A stretch of DNA of 64,000 nt, taken from the NCBI GenBank assembly GCA_022316685.1, contig JAKJHU010000065.1:3776322-3840321 (forward strand), written 5' to 3'. Position numbers and translations under genes: made by a program. Positions 25,201-38,753 of the stretch are shown here, in pieces. The first letter of the stretch is position 1, and each line of letters begins with the position of its first letter. Under the pieces are notes generated by a model. The model worked only from the letters and a program-made list of their open reading frames with translations, was not told where the DNA came from and did no database searches. This DNA is from Progne subis subis. Lineage: Eukaryota; Chordata; Aves; Passeriformes; Hirundinidae.

Positions 25201-27290
25201 TTAGAAACAGAGGAGCTAGGTGGCTAGAGCCTGGCAAATGGTTTTGGGGTAAGACCTTCTAAGTTGCGCCCAAGCTTACAGGTCCTACGTTTGTTCTCTG
25301 CTGCTCAGTTCCTGTTGGCAGCATTCTCATGGCCACTGCTCACCCAGCAGCCTCAGGTCACTGGTAAGAGGGAGGATAGTTGCCAAGCTGCCTTGTTGAG
25401 TAAAACTGCAGTCTTGTGCTGCTACAGTCATATTGAGGAAACTGAAACATGTGACGTCTCTGCTAGTCTGCACTTTCACCAGGTAAGTGAGCTGACCTGG
25501 CTTGCCTCACAACGGGATGTGAAGCGGCAATGCAAGTAAATGGATGGGCAGTGGCACATCTGCTTCCATGGTCGTAGGATCCAGTGCTGGCCTTGGCTAC
25601 AGTCGTGTTTGTTTACAGGTTTGTCCCTGGGATGGTCCTGTGTCCTGCTGCAGTGTCTGCAGGGAGTTAAGCTATGCCAGGAAGGAGAATGGGTGAGGAG
25701 GGTATGGGGTTATAATCATAGTCTGTTGATACTTGCCTCATGGAGAGTTTGGTGGTGGCATATCCCAGCTGCAGGAGTACTGACCAAACTTAACCTGTGC
25801 ATTAGGTGGGGTTTTGGTTAATGACCAAGTACTTGATGCATACACTGTGGTCTATGGTGTGCTTAAGGTGAAAGTATCATGACCTGTGAGTCTGAGGACC
25901 TTACAGAAATCTCGTTTTAGGAAAATAGTGGTTTCCAACTATTTCCAATAGTGGTTTCTTCCCTATGCTGCTGATAATATTAAAGAGTGACAAAGCAGAC
26001 CGTACATTTCTAGAGGGAAAACTGTAAAACAGTGAATGTGTTGTCTGTAACACTTAGAGCTTGGTCCTTGAAAACTGAAAAAAGATGTGTTTTCAGCCTG
26101 TGTACATTTAAGTGTTCTTCTGTCTCACTCAATGTTCTACTAACACATCATGAGGGGGTAGTCAAAATACACTGTCTGCCATTTACCTGTGACTTCCCTG
26201 GACGCTGCTTTCTGGAAAATATCCACTGTGTCTTGGAAGCAGATTTCTGCTTCTTGGAAATGGGACACTCCTTCCCCTTGAAAATATTTTTTGATAGATG
26301 GACAGTGGACCTCTTTGCTGGAGGTGGCTTCAGCTTTGAAAGGTGTTAGGTCTCCTCAGGACCTTCTGTTTCAGTAGTTGGACTGCTGGTCTAATGAAAA
26401 AATGTCTTTGCCTGAACTATGAGTTCCAAGTTACAGGAGACTTTAAGGTAGCTTACACAGACTATTCTTGCATTCTTTTACATATGAGCGGAAACTTGTA
26501 AAGTGATCAAACTTCAGTAAAATTACTTAGGGCCGGTTAGACTAATGTGCTTTTTCATTTAAGGCACTGAAGGCTATGCCAGGTATTCAGGATGGAGTGG
26601 AAATCTTAACTGCTCCATATTCTAATGCCATGTCCTGTATTGACTTACATGGTATATTTAAATATAAATGGGTTAGGATAACTTTTCTCCCCTACAACTG
26701 TAACCTAAGAATGTGGTTAGCCTTGTGTGTGGTCATGCTGCTATGTTGCCAGCATTGTTCTGTGTCTGCTCCAAGCAATGGGAAGTAAAACAATGGTCTC
26801 TGAATCCCCTAGGCTTCAGAGGAATTCTGTTTTCTCTCTGCTCCTCAGAAAAGAACTTTGATGAGCAGCTAGTTTGGGTCCTGAGCAAGAGTCTGCTATG
26901 TTTGACCACTAATGCATGTTTAGCAAGCACACCAGAGGGAAAGTGTGTTGCTGGTGATGCTGGAGTGAACAAACCTCTCCTGCACTGTGATGTTTACCCA
27001 GTCCCTGCCACCGGCATCAGGTGGTCCTGTCTTCCTTTATTGCCTGGCATGATAGTGGGCCCATGAATATGTCACCTGACTCATAAGTCATTACAGTAAA
27101 AAAGACACAGCGCTCAGTGGAGCTCAGCTAAGCAACAGCTGGTGTTTGGCTCTGTGGTGTGGTACCAGGGTGCCTGAAGAGCCTGTCACAGTGACTCTTG
27201 CTTACAAAGCATTGAGCGTGACTCTGGCTGTTGTTGAGGTAGCCAGGCTTTCTGTAGAAAAACTGTAGGTGCCTGTGGAGTTTTCCTGAC

Positions 27291-27317
27291 TTTTTTTTTT
27301 TTTTTTTTTTTTTTTTT
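27291..27317 (+). repeat. 27-nt T homopolymer
   Basis: An uninterrupted run of 27 T. On the minus strand it would be an A tail, but no retroposed gene body or target-site duplication was seen beside it, so it is listed only as a simple repeat. Its length makes assembly errors and length polymorphism likely. Confidence 0.9.
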
Positions 27318-28390
27318 CCCTCCTCTGATAGTGCTGTGGGTCCTTTTCTAGAGTACCCACCCACCCATGGGGAGAAGGAGTGCACCATGGTAGTGATGGG
27401 CACACATGGTGGGTGGAAGTATGTGAGGATGGGTAGCTGCAATCAACTTGGATGTAGCAAGAAAAACGGAATCGGATATACCAAGTGTGTCTCTGCCGGA
27501 GGAAGGAAATGCTGGTGTAGCTAAGTGCTCTGGAAAGAATCCAACCTGAAATATATGTAGAAGAGACTAAGGGAAGGCACCACCTACTCTTGTTAGGTGA
27601 TATGAGCAGTGTGCTACAGCCTTCACTGTATGGCACTGCTTAGCTTGTTGCAGGCTGAATTCCTGCTAATGGTCAAAGGTAGTGGTGAACAGTGTCTTTA
27701 GGTGGTGTTTGGTGGAATAAGAGTAGCAGTTTCATGAAAATACAGTGTCTTTGCTAGCTGCTTCTGTATCTTTTATTGATTGCTATTCTTCTCTGTCTGT
27801 GTGCGTGGTAAAAGTGGAAACTCACCCCACCCTCTACTCACCCCACACGGTGGGGGGTTGCAAGAGCTACCCTTGCCCTTCCTGGGAACTTGACCTCGGG
27901 TTCAGAGTTGAGTAAAGTGGGATCTGAGGTTCTGTGCAATGGGCTAAGCAAGCTATGCCTGTTTATTTGGATTTGTGTAACGAAACTCTAGTGAGTTTTT
28001 TCCCCTAGGTTCTGCTTCTGGGGACTTAGCGCAGATTTTCTTTCCCCACAAGGCAAAAGTTTGTGTAGTTGCGCTCCTGCTTGTTTGTGTTCCTCCAAAG
28101 GAAGAACTAGTACTCTGTAATCTAATAGGGATGACTTTCTTCTCGGTCATCATTATGAGATAAATCCTAGTTCTGTACTCAAAAGCCTTGCACTAAGTGT
28201 ATGCTGTATCTTAATCAGATGGTTCTCTGGGCTCTGATGTGGTCTCTAACCTGTCTGCCAGCCTCCCTTGGCTCTCTGTCCCTCCTGCAACTAACCTTGA
28301 ATTATGAACATTGTTGCCATATTCTTTTTAGCCTTCTGATTGTTTGCATTTTTGTAGTGGAGTTTCTCAGGGATTGTTACAAAAACAAAG

Positions 28391-28595
28391 TGTTTGTTTT
28401 CGCATTCCTCTTCGGAGGAGGGACAGTTAATGGACTTCTAGTTTGACCAGTGGGGTCAAAGAGGTGGCAGCCTCATTCTCCAATCCCTGGTCATTGTCCA
28501 GAAACTATATAAATCGAGATCAAGAAATAAACTTTCTTCTTTTACTCTGACTACAGACTGCATGATTGTAGTTCTTTTCGTGTCTTCTAGCAACA
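28391..28595 (+). mobile_element. Probable solo LTR of an avian endogenous retrovirus
   Basis: A 205-bp unit starting TGTTTG and ending AACA, thus with TG...CA termini. It contains, in the order expected of a promoter-bearing LTR, a TATA box TATATAAA (28506-28513) and, 12 bp further on, an AATAAA polyadenylation hexamer (28526-28531) followed by T-rich DNA. The sequence resembles a family remembered from passerine genomes; no family name is assigned because no search was possible. No gag, pol or env sequence flanks it, so it would be a solo LTR. A target-site duplication is not evident, so the ends may be off by some bases. It lies in sense orientation within FLNB intron 1. Confidence 0.6.
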
Positions 28596-31500
28596 GAACA
28601 TGCCTACATAGTATCTGGTACATCACAGTGAGGATTGGATCTGCTGTAGTGGGCTTTGGGTTCACCTAATGGATTGCAAATCCTTATGTAAGCACTATTC
28701 TGCTGTAAGCAGTTGGAGTCTTAACATCCATAGTGAGACATGTGCAATGTCTAGTTCCTCCTGTGCTTGTACCTGGCAACTGGGATACAACCACTGTAAG
28801 AGTAAACTGGATTTTTTGTGCTAGTGAAAACAAGCTAGGCTGCTTCAAACAGCAGCCGAATGAAGCTTTGCCCGAGTTCCTGGGGAAGCAAGGGTTGCCT
28901 GGCACATCCTCTCTTGTGGTGAGTAAGGCAGCAGACACTGCCCTGGGCTGCCTGGGAGTGGGCAGAGGGTGGAGTAGCTCAATCCTGTCTCCCCTGGTGT
29001 GATGGGTTGAAGTTGTGTGAACTTCCTGCTGATATAGCCCTTGAAAGAAAACAGCCATGTCTCTCTAAAGTGTCTGAGAAGAATGGCCACGCAAGCAGCT
29101 GCACTGTCTGGTTACTAGTAGGATGCTTCCTGTGAGTCAGATGATGGCCCTTTGCTGTTCCTTTCAACCTGGACAAATAGACAACTAAACTAATGGGAAG
29201 GAACCAGTAAATACAGATGGCAGTCTCTTACTTTAAAGCATAAATTCAGCAGATACTTCAGAGTTAATTTGTCTGGGTCACTGAAATATAACTGATTAGG
29301 CTGGTGAGTTGGTAGTGGCAGAGCTTTGACCCATCCAGGCTGTGGCTTTTCTTGCAAAGCGACAAGCTGTTTTCATCTAAGAGCAGCAGCAGGTTGCAAG
29401 AATTCTCCTGCCAGTGTTACCCAGTAACAGCACAAAAATGACTGTGGGCTACAGTGACATTGTGGCTGTGATTCCTTATCCCTTGCTTCAGGTCATGCTG
29501 TAAATCATGATGTATTTATTTGTCAGAGCATTGAATTACTCCGGCATGAGCTGGCCAGGCTGTGTGGCAGCACAGTTCTCAAATGATGGGTCCTCTGAGG
29601 GCAAGGTGGGCACACACTGCCATGCCAGCACTTGGCCTGCCTGCTGAGAGGGGCAGATTGGGCAATGGCTGTTGCAGCACATCCCACTGTCACATTGCTG
29701 GGGTCAGTTCTGGCATGGTGTGGGTGCTGTGCTGAGCAGAGAGCCACCCTCTGCTCTCCTCATGCTGCTGCCTTCTGCTTGCCTGGGTGGGGTGCAGGTG
29801 TTTGCAACGCTGGCCGCAGCCCTGTGCATGGCTGCTCTGCTGCAGAGCAGCAGCTGAAAGCACTGGAGGCAACTCCTAGCCCACAGCTGGTGTGCTGCCA
29901 CCCACTTTTTGTGCTGAAACCTGTGTGGTGGGCTCTGGACTGAGCTATTATATGCTGTTCTGAAATGCCAACTCCTATCTTTTGCATTAGTGCTGTGAGC
30001 ATGTCTGGCCCTGGGGGCTGCCCCAGCCTGGCCTGGGAGTAGGAAGCTGGTTGCTGCTCTCCTCTGCAGCTCACAACGCTGTGTGCTTGTGGCTGCCTAC
30101 TGGTTTTGATTAGTCTGTGGCCTCCCTTGTAAGGAGACAATGTATTCTGTATTTCTGAGCCTATATTAAAATGTACTGTCTTAGTTGGTGGGCCCAAAAT
30201 GAGCAACTGGTGAGTTATGTTGTGTATATGTCTGCTCTGGGGCCCTGCAGCAGGAGGCACAGCGTACAGAACTGTGCTGAGCAAACACCCGTGATATGTG
30301 CATTTGAAGGCTATTCAAACAAAGAAGAGGAAATACTGTTCCCCTCGGCTAGATACTGACTTGCTCTATCGGTGTTTCCTTTAATTGGTGTAATTAAATG
30401 TTTTGCATTCCCTTTTCTCACAATAACCTTGCAGTAGTTGGTGCCGCAGTTTTAGTGGACTTTCCATAGGCAAATACTGGCAAGCCAGGTCTTGGAACTA
30501 GTTTAAGTCTCAGCGCTAAAAGACTGATGGGTACTTCCTGGAGGTGAGCTTTACCTTTGTGGAGATCCTCTCTTTTTTATAAGGTGAGTGGTAGGAGCAG
30601 GTTTCCCTGGTCTCAGACTACAGGAGCAAAGAGCCTGACCTGGGGTATATGTGCCAGGGTCCTGCATTTGTCTTAAACACATCTTCCACACTGGGAACTG
30701 ACAGTATAATAAATATACTTTGTATCTGTCATGGTGTGAGACACAAATCTTGGATTTATCTCTCTGCTTTTGATCCTTGCTACAGAACAGGAAATGCTGT
30801 CTTGCTAAACAAAATTGCTGTCTAACTTGCACCTTAATGGTGCAAGGTATCATATGTTGCCTCACCATTACAGCTAGACAGTCAGTTTCTTTAGGGTTTC
30901 TCTGCAAAACCAGAAGTGCTTCTGCTTGTTGGTCTCCCAAATAATTTGAAGTCTAGGCATGTTTGAGCCTCCTCCAGCACCCGGATGTTCCTGAAGGGCT
31001 GCTGTTTGCTGATTTCACTCTAGTTGCAGTGACTCGCTGAGCAGTTGTCACTTGCTCAGACATGGCTTGTTTTCAAATTCCCTTGTGGGGGACAAGTTGG
31101 TGTCTGAGCAGACTTAAAGTACTGTATGTGGGAAGACTTGGGATGTTAATCATGGTGTTTCAGCTTTGTTCCAGCTGTTGATTACCACTGTGGTTGCATG
31201 CAAATATCCTATAGCTCATGTAACTGCTAGAACAAGATCAATAATCTAATTTAAAGTCAAATAGAAACAGCTTTAGTTGTCTCTGGGGATTATTTCTTTT
31301 GGTAATTCTTTTAGGCATGTAGTAAAAATGCAGCTGTGAAGAAGCAGAAAATCTAGGCTGGTGGTGACTGCCAGGAAAACCTGTGGTGACACTTGAAAGG
31401 GCAGTGCCACAGCCTGAGCTCGCCAGTGCTGGACACTGCTACTCTCAGAGGACAAAGACATGGAGGCTTTTAAATTGGGACTGCAGGACCTTCTATAGTG

Positions 31501-34500
31501 ATCCCACTTTAATGCTCTCAGCAGTTTGTGGTTATGTATTCCTGTGATATTTAGTGCTGAATTAAGTGAGTTCGATGCTCTTCACAGAGGATGCAGCATA
31601 TGTGCTAGACAACTGAACAGTAACATCGAATGTGGGTGGCCAAAGGGAGGATGGTAACTTGCCACAGCCCAATACAGCTGCTTTGGAGAAAACCCCAGCT
31701 CGCAGAGGTTGCTGCATGTTGATAAAACAGCTCCTGTACTAACAGTACTTCTCTAGCCTAACCTGAGTGCTGAGCAGGAGCAGGGATTGGCAGCTCAATC
31801 AAGGTGCCAATGACCAAGTGAGTTGTGTACTTGGCGGGGAGCCACAAAGTCAGGTGGAGTGCCTGCAGATCCCTGAGCTGCAGCGTGCCCTGGGGCTCCC
31901 CAGAGCCATGCAGAAGCAGGTGCAGCTCTCAGGTGGGCAGTTATGTTTTTTGCATCCAGAAAACATAGAAGAGCCTGAGATAGTCTTCTAGTGGTCCAAG
32001 TTCTCTCCAAAAGCACGGGTGATTCAGCTCACAGCCACTGTACCGTGCAGTGGCTCAGCACTGCCCTTGGTGCTGTCACACTGGGTGATCTGTGGCTGCT
32101 CAGTGAGCATTGCTGAGCATGCTAATGATTTGCAGACATCTGCAGTGATAGGGATACAGGCATGTGCTACTCCTGGACAAGGGTATCACGAAGACCCTGT
32201 CCCAGAGAATTAACTGCATTACCATTGGAATTCTCACTGGGGTATATCCCAATCTACTGCTTTCTGGAAGGAGGCAGTTTGGAGCTACTCTGTAAGAGTC
32301 ATCTCATGGAGAAGGTTTGCTTTGCTGTGAAAGCACCGTGAGCAGGAGACTTGAGTGAGGAGCTACTAGTTCAGGCCCTGTAAACAGTGGAGATGTCTGG
32401 GATTTCCTGGGTGGAAAGCTCTGCTGAATGACTCTTGACTCAAACAGGGAAGCCCTCTGAAGTTAGTGGTGGTATAAAGCCTACTTCAGCACTTGAAATT
32501 TTGCTGTCATTTTGTAGCTGACCTCTGAGTTCGGTGCTTGAGTAAAGAAATATTTCCTCTGATATAGATAAATAACTGAAGAAAACTATGTATCTCTTTG
32601 AAAGGTTTTATTTGCAAAGAGAAAAAATGTGCTGTTTCGCACATAATGCCAAGCTATTGGTTGAAAGCACTGCCTAAAGCAGAGGAAGTTCAAATATTTA
32701 GATTAACTAGCTTTATTGCTTAAACATAGGCTTTAACAAGGTGCAGAATATTTCTTACTCTGCCTAAAAGAAAAGTAACTCAGACTTCTGAAGCAGTACC
32801 TGGTTAGGAGTATTTAAGCTCAAATTTAGAAGCTGAAAGAAGCAGCCCAGACTTCCTCTGGGAGTAAGATAAACACCTGTGGGGCTCTTGTGTCTGGATG
32901 GAGGTAGTAGTATGCCAGTAAACATTTTTCACAGTGAAACGGAGGAATTGCTAAAAACTGATGTCTTCTAATGCTGCATCAAACCTGGTAGGTACCTGGA
33001 AGAGCTATGGGAGATCAGGCAGAGCAGTGTAGCTTGTGAAGTTGCTGCAACTATTCCAGCTCTAGAAAAACTGCCCCTAGAGTCAGTGCTCTACATTTTT
33101 AATGTTGTGTTAAAAAAGTGAAATACAATAGGCTTGTAAATGTGAACAATGTGAGACTGCAGATTAAAAATAGGAATTTGCAGCTAATGAGGGTAATTGC
33201 CTGCACCCTTCTTGGTTAGCATGTGTGTGATGAAGTGCTGTCCTTGAAGACTAGGGAGAGACCTGCAAGCTTGGGAAGTTTGGAAAGACTTGCATGAAGC
33301 CCTTAGTTGGCGGATTTGAAGTCCAGCCTCTGGAGAGGAAAGGTAGTATCCCTCTGAGCACTGGCTAGTTTGGAAAATTCTGCTAGCAGCCAGAGCCTGT
33401 TACAGCTGAGCAGCTCCTGACTAAGTTGGGTTAGGCTGATCATGTCAAATGAGCAGATCTGCCTCAGCCTTTTCTCACTCTCTAGGAGAGTGAGAGGATG
33501 ACCCCTGAGCAGAGCCCTTGCATGGCACAGGAGGGTAGCTCTGGGGCCTGGGGCTGATGAGCCCGTGGCAGCTGGGGTGAGATGGGCACTTGGACCCGTC
33601 AGGGCCATGCAAAACCCACACATCTGAAGCAAAGCTTTGCCGTGCAGGGAGAGAGTTTGAGTGGGACGTGGGGAGTGTGTGGTTTGCATGAGCGGGTGTG
33701 GCACAGCTGGGGCTAATGTGTGCTCAAGCTGTACCATTAATCCCAGATGGTCCTCTTTAATGATCTTGGAGACCACCTGTGCAGACTGTGCCTCTGCAGA
33801 TTCAGCGTTGTGTTCCCAGTCATGAAAGCTCCTCTCAAAAGAAGTCTGTCTGATAGTAGCTGTCACAGTTGGATGAATTACCTGGGCCTCAAGCCAAGCG
33901 TCTCTTCCTTATGTTAGTGGCTTGTAGCTGAAATCATATAACACAGCGCTGCTGTGTGTGGGGTGTTAAACACACAGGGCTCAAATCCACACGGTGCAGG
34001 GGAGAGCCTTGTGTGATGGACGTGTGTTTACGGCTGTGTTGCACAAGCATACAGAGCTGTGTTCCAGCTTCATTGTTTACCCAGAAAGAATCGAGAGTGT
34101 TTTTTCCTTCAAGATGCAGTGCACAATGTTTTTTACTTAAGAATTGGCATTCCAGGAAGAAAGCAACCCCATTCCTTCTTGTGGAGGGCTAGTCATGGTT
34201 TCCAGTGGAGGGGGAAGATAGGTGTCTATATTTGAAAGCTCATGGGGAATTAAATCTAGCTGGCTTACGTGCAGAAGCTTGAGGACATCTTCATAATGGT
34301 CATGGAAAAGCAGCAGTGCCTTCCAGGACATGCATGTGTTTGCAGTGACTGTCCTGCACGTCCTTGTTTAGTGTGCAGCTGCAAGAAAGCAGCCTGGCTG
34401 TGTCACCCCCTCCTGCTTGGCACTCACATGGCAACGCTGCGGTGATGGCTGGAGCTTGAAGACAGGATGAGGGCTCATTTTGGGTGTTTCACATCATCGC

Positions 34501-34694
34501 AGCAGTGCTGACGGGCAGTGGCCTGGTGAGACAGTCCTGGTGTTGGGATGTGTGGGCGTTAGGCTACTCCTGGTGCTGTGTGTTTGTGTTGAGTGAGTAC
34601 TAAGTCTGGATGTCAAAATGAACTGATGAGATTCAGATTTGGAGGTTAACTCCAAAGTGCCTTTTCCGATCTGCACTGAAGGTACAATTGCACA

Positions 34695-35213
34695 TGTCAT
34701 AGTTTAAGCTCAGCCCCACACAGCTGCTCACTCACCTCTCTGTGGTGGGATGTGGGAGGGAATTGGAAGAGTAAAAGTGGGAGAACTTGTGTGTTGAGAT
34801 GAAGACAGTTTAATAAGCAAAACAAAACAAGGCATTTAGTCACCACTTTCTGTGGGCAGGAAGGTGTTCAGCCCTCTGTCACGTGTAATGGTTACTGGGG
34901 AAGAAAGTGGCAGCCCTCCAAATGTCCCCTCCTGCTTCCTTCTGATTTTGGCTGAGCATGACACCATACAGTATGGGGTATCCCTTGAGTCACTGAGGAT
35001 CTGCTATCCCCTCCCAATTTCTTGTGCATCCCCAGTCAACTCAGTGGTGGGGTGAGAGACAGAAAATGCCTTGATTCTGTGTAAACGCTGCTCAGCAGTA
35101 ACAAAAATGTCCTCGTGTTATCAACATGTGTCTGGTTTTCAGCACAAACCCAAAACTCAGCCCCGTTCCAGTGACTGTGAAGAAAATTCACTGTATCACG
35201 GCCAAAATGAGCA
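34695..35213. mobile_element. Probable second solo LTR-type element
   Basis: A roughly 520-bp unit beginning TGTCATAGTTTAAG and ending near GGCCAAAATGAGCA, again with TG...CA ends. Internal blocks such as GGAATTGGAAGAGTAAAAG (34758 on), GAAGACAGTTTAATAAGC (about 34801), CTGAGCATGACACCATA (about 34951) and GCTCAGCAGTAACAAAAATG (about 35090) match from memory a high-copy repeat seen in songbird genomes and described as LTR-derived. It has no coding capacity. Orientation is not decided. It is diverged from the remembered consensus at many positions, including its TATA-like region, so it is an old inactive copy. A clean target-site duplication was not found. Confidence 0.6.
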
Positions 35214-35950
35214 GAGCATGTTAGAGTTTAATTACCTTTCCTGTTGCTTCTCAGGGAAATGGTTGGACAGAAGAGATAGCTGGAATAACTGTCATTAAGC
35301 TGCAGAGGGCTGCAGAGTGTCTGAAGCATGGTACCTGGGCTTATATGCTTCACAACAAGCCTGCATAGAGAAGTGCTGTTAGTGCTCAGAATCAGAGATG
35401 ATCAAAACGGAGACAAACCACAAATCTTTTGCAAAGCTAAAGTAACTAGCAGGTTACTTTCTGATGTGTCGCTAACCCCAGACCACAAAATGTGCTCCAA
35501 TCCTCAGTACTTTGGTGCTCCAGTGTGGAGATGGGTGGAGCTCTGCAGGGCTGCATGAATGGGGATTTCCTTTGAACAGCCCTGTGCAGAGTGAATCACA
35601 GTCAGTGTAGCAATTCTGGTTTCAAATGGAAAAATTGAATCTTGGTGTATGCTGTGGCCAAGGATTTCCCCAAACAGTAATCGCTTCTGATAATTTCAAA
35701 TGTGTTGGTTTTGGCTTCACAGCTCCATCTCTTTGAGCTTTTGTGCCTGGCATCTGCTGCACAGAAGATGTTAGACAGTCCTATCTGAATAGGCTCATTT
35801 GTCTCGGCAAGACTTTACATGCTGTTTCATGTAACTGTCTTGACCTATTCACCGTGAGAATAAATACGTTGTGAGTAGCCCAGAGGTCACTTTGGTGCCT
35901 GGAAACCTCCACATTATTTGTTGCTTCTTTGGTCTTGCTGAGGCTATTTT

Positions 35951-35993
35951 TTATTTATTTATTTATTTGTTTAATTTTTTTTTTTTTTTTTTT
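35951..35993 (+). repeat. (TTTA)n and poly-T simple repeat
   Basis: Four to five TTTA units are followed by a 19-nt T run at 35975-35993, within intron 1. Confidence 0.85.
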
Positions 35994-38735
35994 GGTAGCC
36001 CTGTCTCTTGCAATTGTTTCATCCCCAGTGCCTGAGGGTGACTTTTTTGTGGTCCCCTGCACTGAAGATTGATAACATTCATTCAGTAATGTGAGATACA
36101 GCACAGTGCAAATGGCTTGTCTACTAATGCCTCTGCCAGCCCCTGGGAGGTCTTTGCAAGAACTGGACGGTTTTTTGACCTTGATGAGACCTGGAGTAAC
36201 CTGCTAGATTTAGGATTACCTTAATCCTACAGAGAAGGCTACAGCACTCTTAGGCTTCAGAGACAATTTGTAGTTTTGTTGTGTCACTTGCAGTACTCTG
36301 GCACTACGGTTGTTTTTTCAAGTCAGCCTTTCTGGTTGAGGCTTGACTTTCTAGTTGTGTATGCACAAGTTGTGTTGTGGGAACATGCTTTTTTTGTTTG
36401 CACATGTGAATGAAACAACCTTGAGTTGGTTGAACTCTTAAGAGAGGTGTTTCTTGTGAGGTGTGGACAATTATACATTCGATTAAAATTTTAATGTCTT
36501 CCTTAACCTGAAATGGTGAATCAGTTTCCTGTGAATTGACTAGTGGTATTGCTGACTCAGGTGTAGCTGTCTGCTCTGATGGGAAGGTGAAGCCTTCCTG
36601 TGCCGTGGCAGTAAATGTACTGCAGACCTGGTGTAGGGTCATTCCTTTTTCTGTCCTGTCTCATGACTGGAGGAGGGAGGTGTAGTTTGTGTCAGGTCAC
36701 TCGATTTCAAAAGCTGAGCCGAGTGTTTCTCAGCAGAGTGTGACAAAGGCAGGAGGATGCTTTCTCCATCATTTAACAGAAATCCAATTCTAGCATGTTC
36801 ACTCCCCACTGCAGGGACTTTCCTTCTCAAGTTATTCCTGGGTGATTAACTAGCACTTGAGTGCCTTGTGTTGTGCTGTCCCTGTGGCTTCCTGGAGCTC
36901 CCCTTCCACCCGCCTCTCAGCCTGGGGCTGCTGGCTGTGAGTGTCTGTGTGGGTGCTATCCTGAAGCCCTTCTCTACAGCTCCATCCTATGCTGCCAGAT
37001 GCTGTCCAGGAGCTTTCCCAATCCACCTGTTGTCTGTGAGGGTGATGCAGTTGGCCTTGGCATGCTGCCAGCTATGCTGTCCTGGAGGATGGGATGCTGC
37101 TGAGTCTACTTGAGCCCATGGGGAGCAGAATTGTCCCAATTGTCCCTTGGGCTCCCTTGCATAGTGAAGCATGAAGGCTGGCTGCTCTGCCACCCAGCTT
37201 CCACTCATTCCTCCTTGGAAACGTGGATCTTTGCCATTGAAGGGGTTGAACGTCACCTGCTGTTTCAATGCTGTTGCAGGATGCCTGCACAGTCTGTCCC
37301 CACACAGGAATGTGGGAGCCGCGATGTCCCAGCCACTCCTGGGGCCAGCAGCAGCACTGAGGGGCGTTGGGATGAGCTCAGCAGTGAGGAATGTGCTTTG
37401 CTGGAGCAGGGGCTGTGCTCACAGGGCCCATTGTAAGGTGGTTTTGGCAGTGATGCTGTGGGCAGGGTCGTGCTGTGGCAGGCCCAGAGCCCGCTGTGCC
37501 GCTGGCCATGTTTGGGGTGGGAGCTGCAGGTGAGGCAAGGGGTTCCAGAATTGGGAGATCCCTCTGTAATGCCTCCTGTCCCCCGGCTGCCAGATGCTCA
37601 GCTGCACCAGTTCTCAAGACAAGCCAGGGTTTTGGGGTGGGTGTGATGCTGGCACGCTGCCCTGCCAGGCTGGCAAGGGGCTCGCTGGCTGTGGACAAAG
37701 CAGCACTCATAGCAACTTGCTGCTCTACAAAGGCTGAACATTCAGACACCTTCCTGTCTTCCCCCCGCCCCAAAAGGATCTCAGATAATGGGTGCAGCAT
37801 TCCTGTGTACTGTTTAGCTGGGTATCTGTGCTGTAGTCCTGCAGCTGTGAGTGGGGACCTGCTTGGCAGGGCAGCACCTGGGTCTGAAATAGCCACTGTG
37901 AATGACAGCTCTTATTGTTCTGTATTGCATCCCTGCTCACTGCTAATCCCATGCCAGCAGCATGCCAGCAGTGCACAGCCCTCCTCATGCTCACAGACAG
38001 TATTCACAGCAAGGGCTGGATGTGCACTAACACCTGTCTGCAGCTCTTCCTGGATGTAAGAGTTATGTGTTTACCATCTCATATCCTAACTTGGGATATG
38101 GCACTTAAGGCACCAGAAACTTAGGTGTGTTCAAACTGAAAGTATTAAGGATTTTGATCATAAGCTAACCACAGTTTGATTTTTCTTTTTTTTTTCCCCA
38201 ACCACTTTAACAATTCAAAATCTTGAAATTTTTGACTTCTCCTTCAAGTCCCCTTGGGTGATTTCAGTTTGTCTTGGAGAAGCTGGGTTGGTTGCTGTTA
38301 AACTGCTGGCTTAAACTTGATTTGTGCTCTGGCTTTCTCTTCTGGATTTAAGACATGAGTGGTCTCTGGTACCTATTAAGAAGTTGAGCAGAGCTATTTT
38401 AATCTGTATTTTGCTTCTGAGAGCTCCATTGGTTTGATTATTTTTATTCTTTACTGTGTTAAAAGTCTGTGTGACATTTTTTTCTTGCCAAACCTACACT
38501 AAAAGGACTGGTTTTGAACTTAATTTTTCAGTTGCCAGCTCCACCTCATGTGATCCTTTCTAGAGGCTCAACATGCACCAAAGGCAGTACAGGGGGGTGG
38601 TTGCAGTGGCCTGAAGTTCTGACATAATTGGTTTCAAAGCCAGTTGAAGTAAACACTATTTTAATAGTTGAAAACCTTTTGAAGTGTAATATTTGATATC
38701 TCAATCCAAAGATTTGTCTCACAAAGAAATCTTAC

Positions 38736-38753
38736 TTTTTTTTTTTTTTTTTT
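38736..38753 (+). repeat. 18-nt T homopolymer
   Basis: Simple T run within intron 1 with no adjacent retroposon recognised. Confidence 0.85.

Noticed and set aside
27291..27317. T27 run considered as the tail of a minus-strand processed pseudogene
   Set aside because: No gene-like sequence on the expected side and no target-site duplication.
27336..27524. Short cysteine-containing frame ending KCWCS, considered as a defensin-like peptide
   Set aside because: It has too few cysteines, and their spacing does not fit avian beta-defensins. It lacks a signal peptide and lies within FLNB intron 1.
33303..33866. 187-codon open frame on the minus strand in FLNB intron 1
   Set aside because: It is long for chance, but no domain, signal or repeat is visible, composition is mixed, and it lacks promoter or splice context. 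A protein search against bird genomes would be decisive; a multi-species hit would reopen it.
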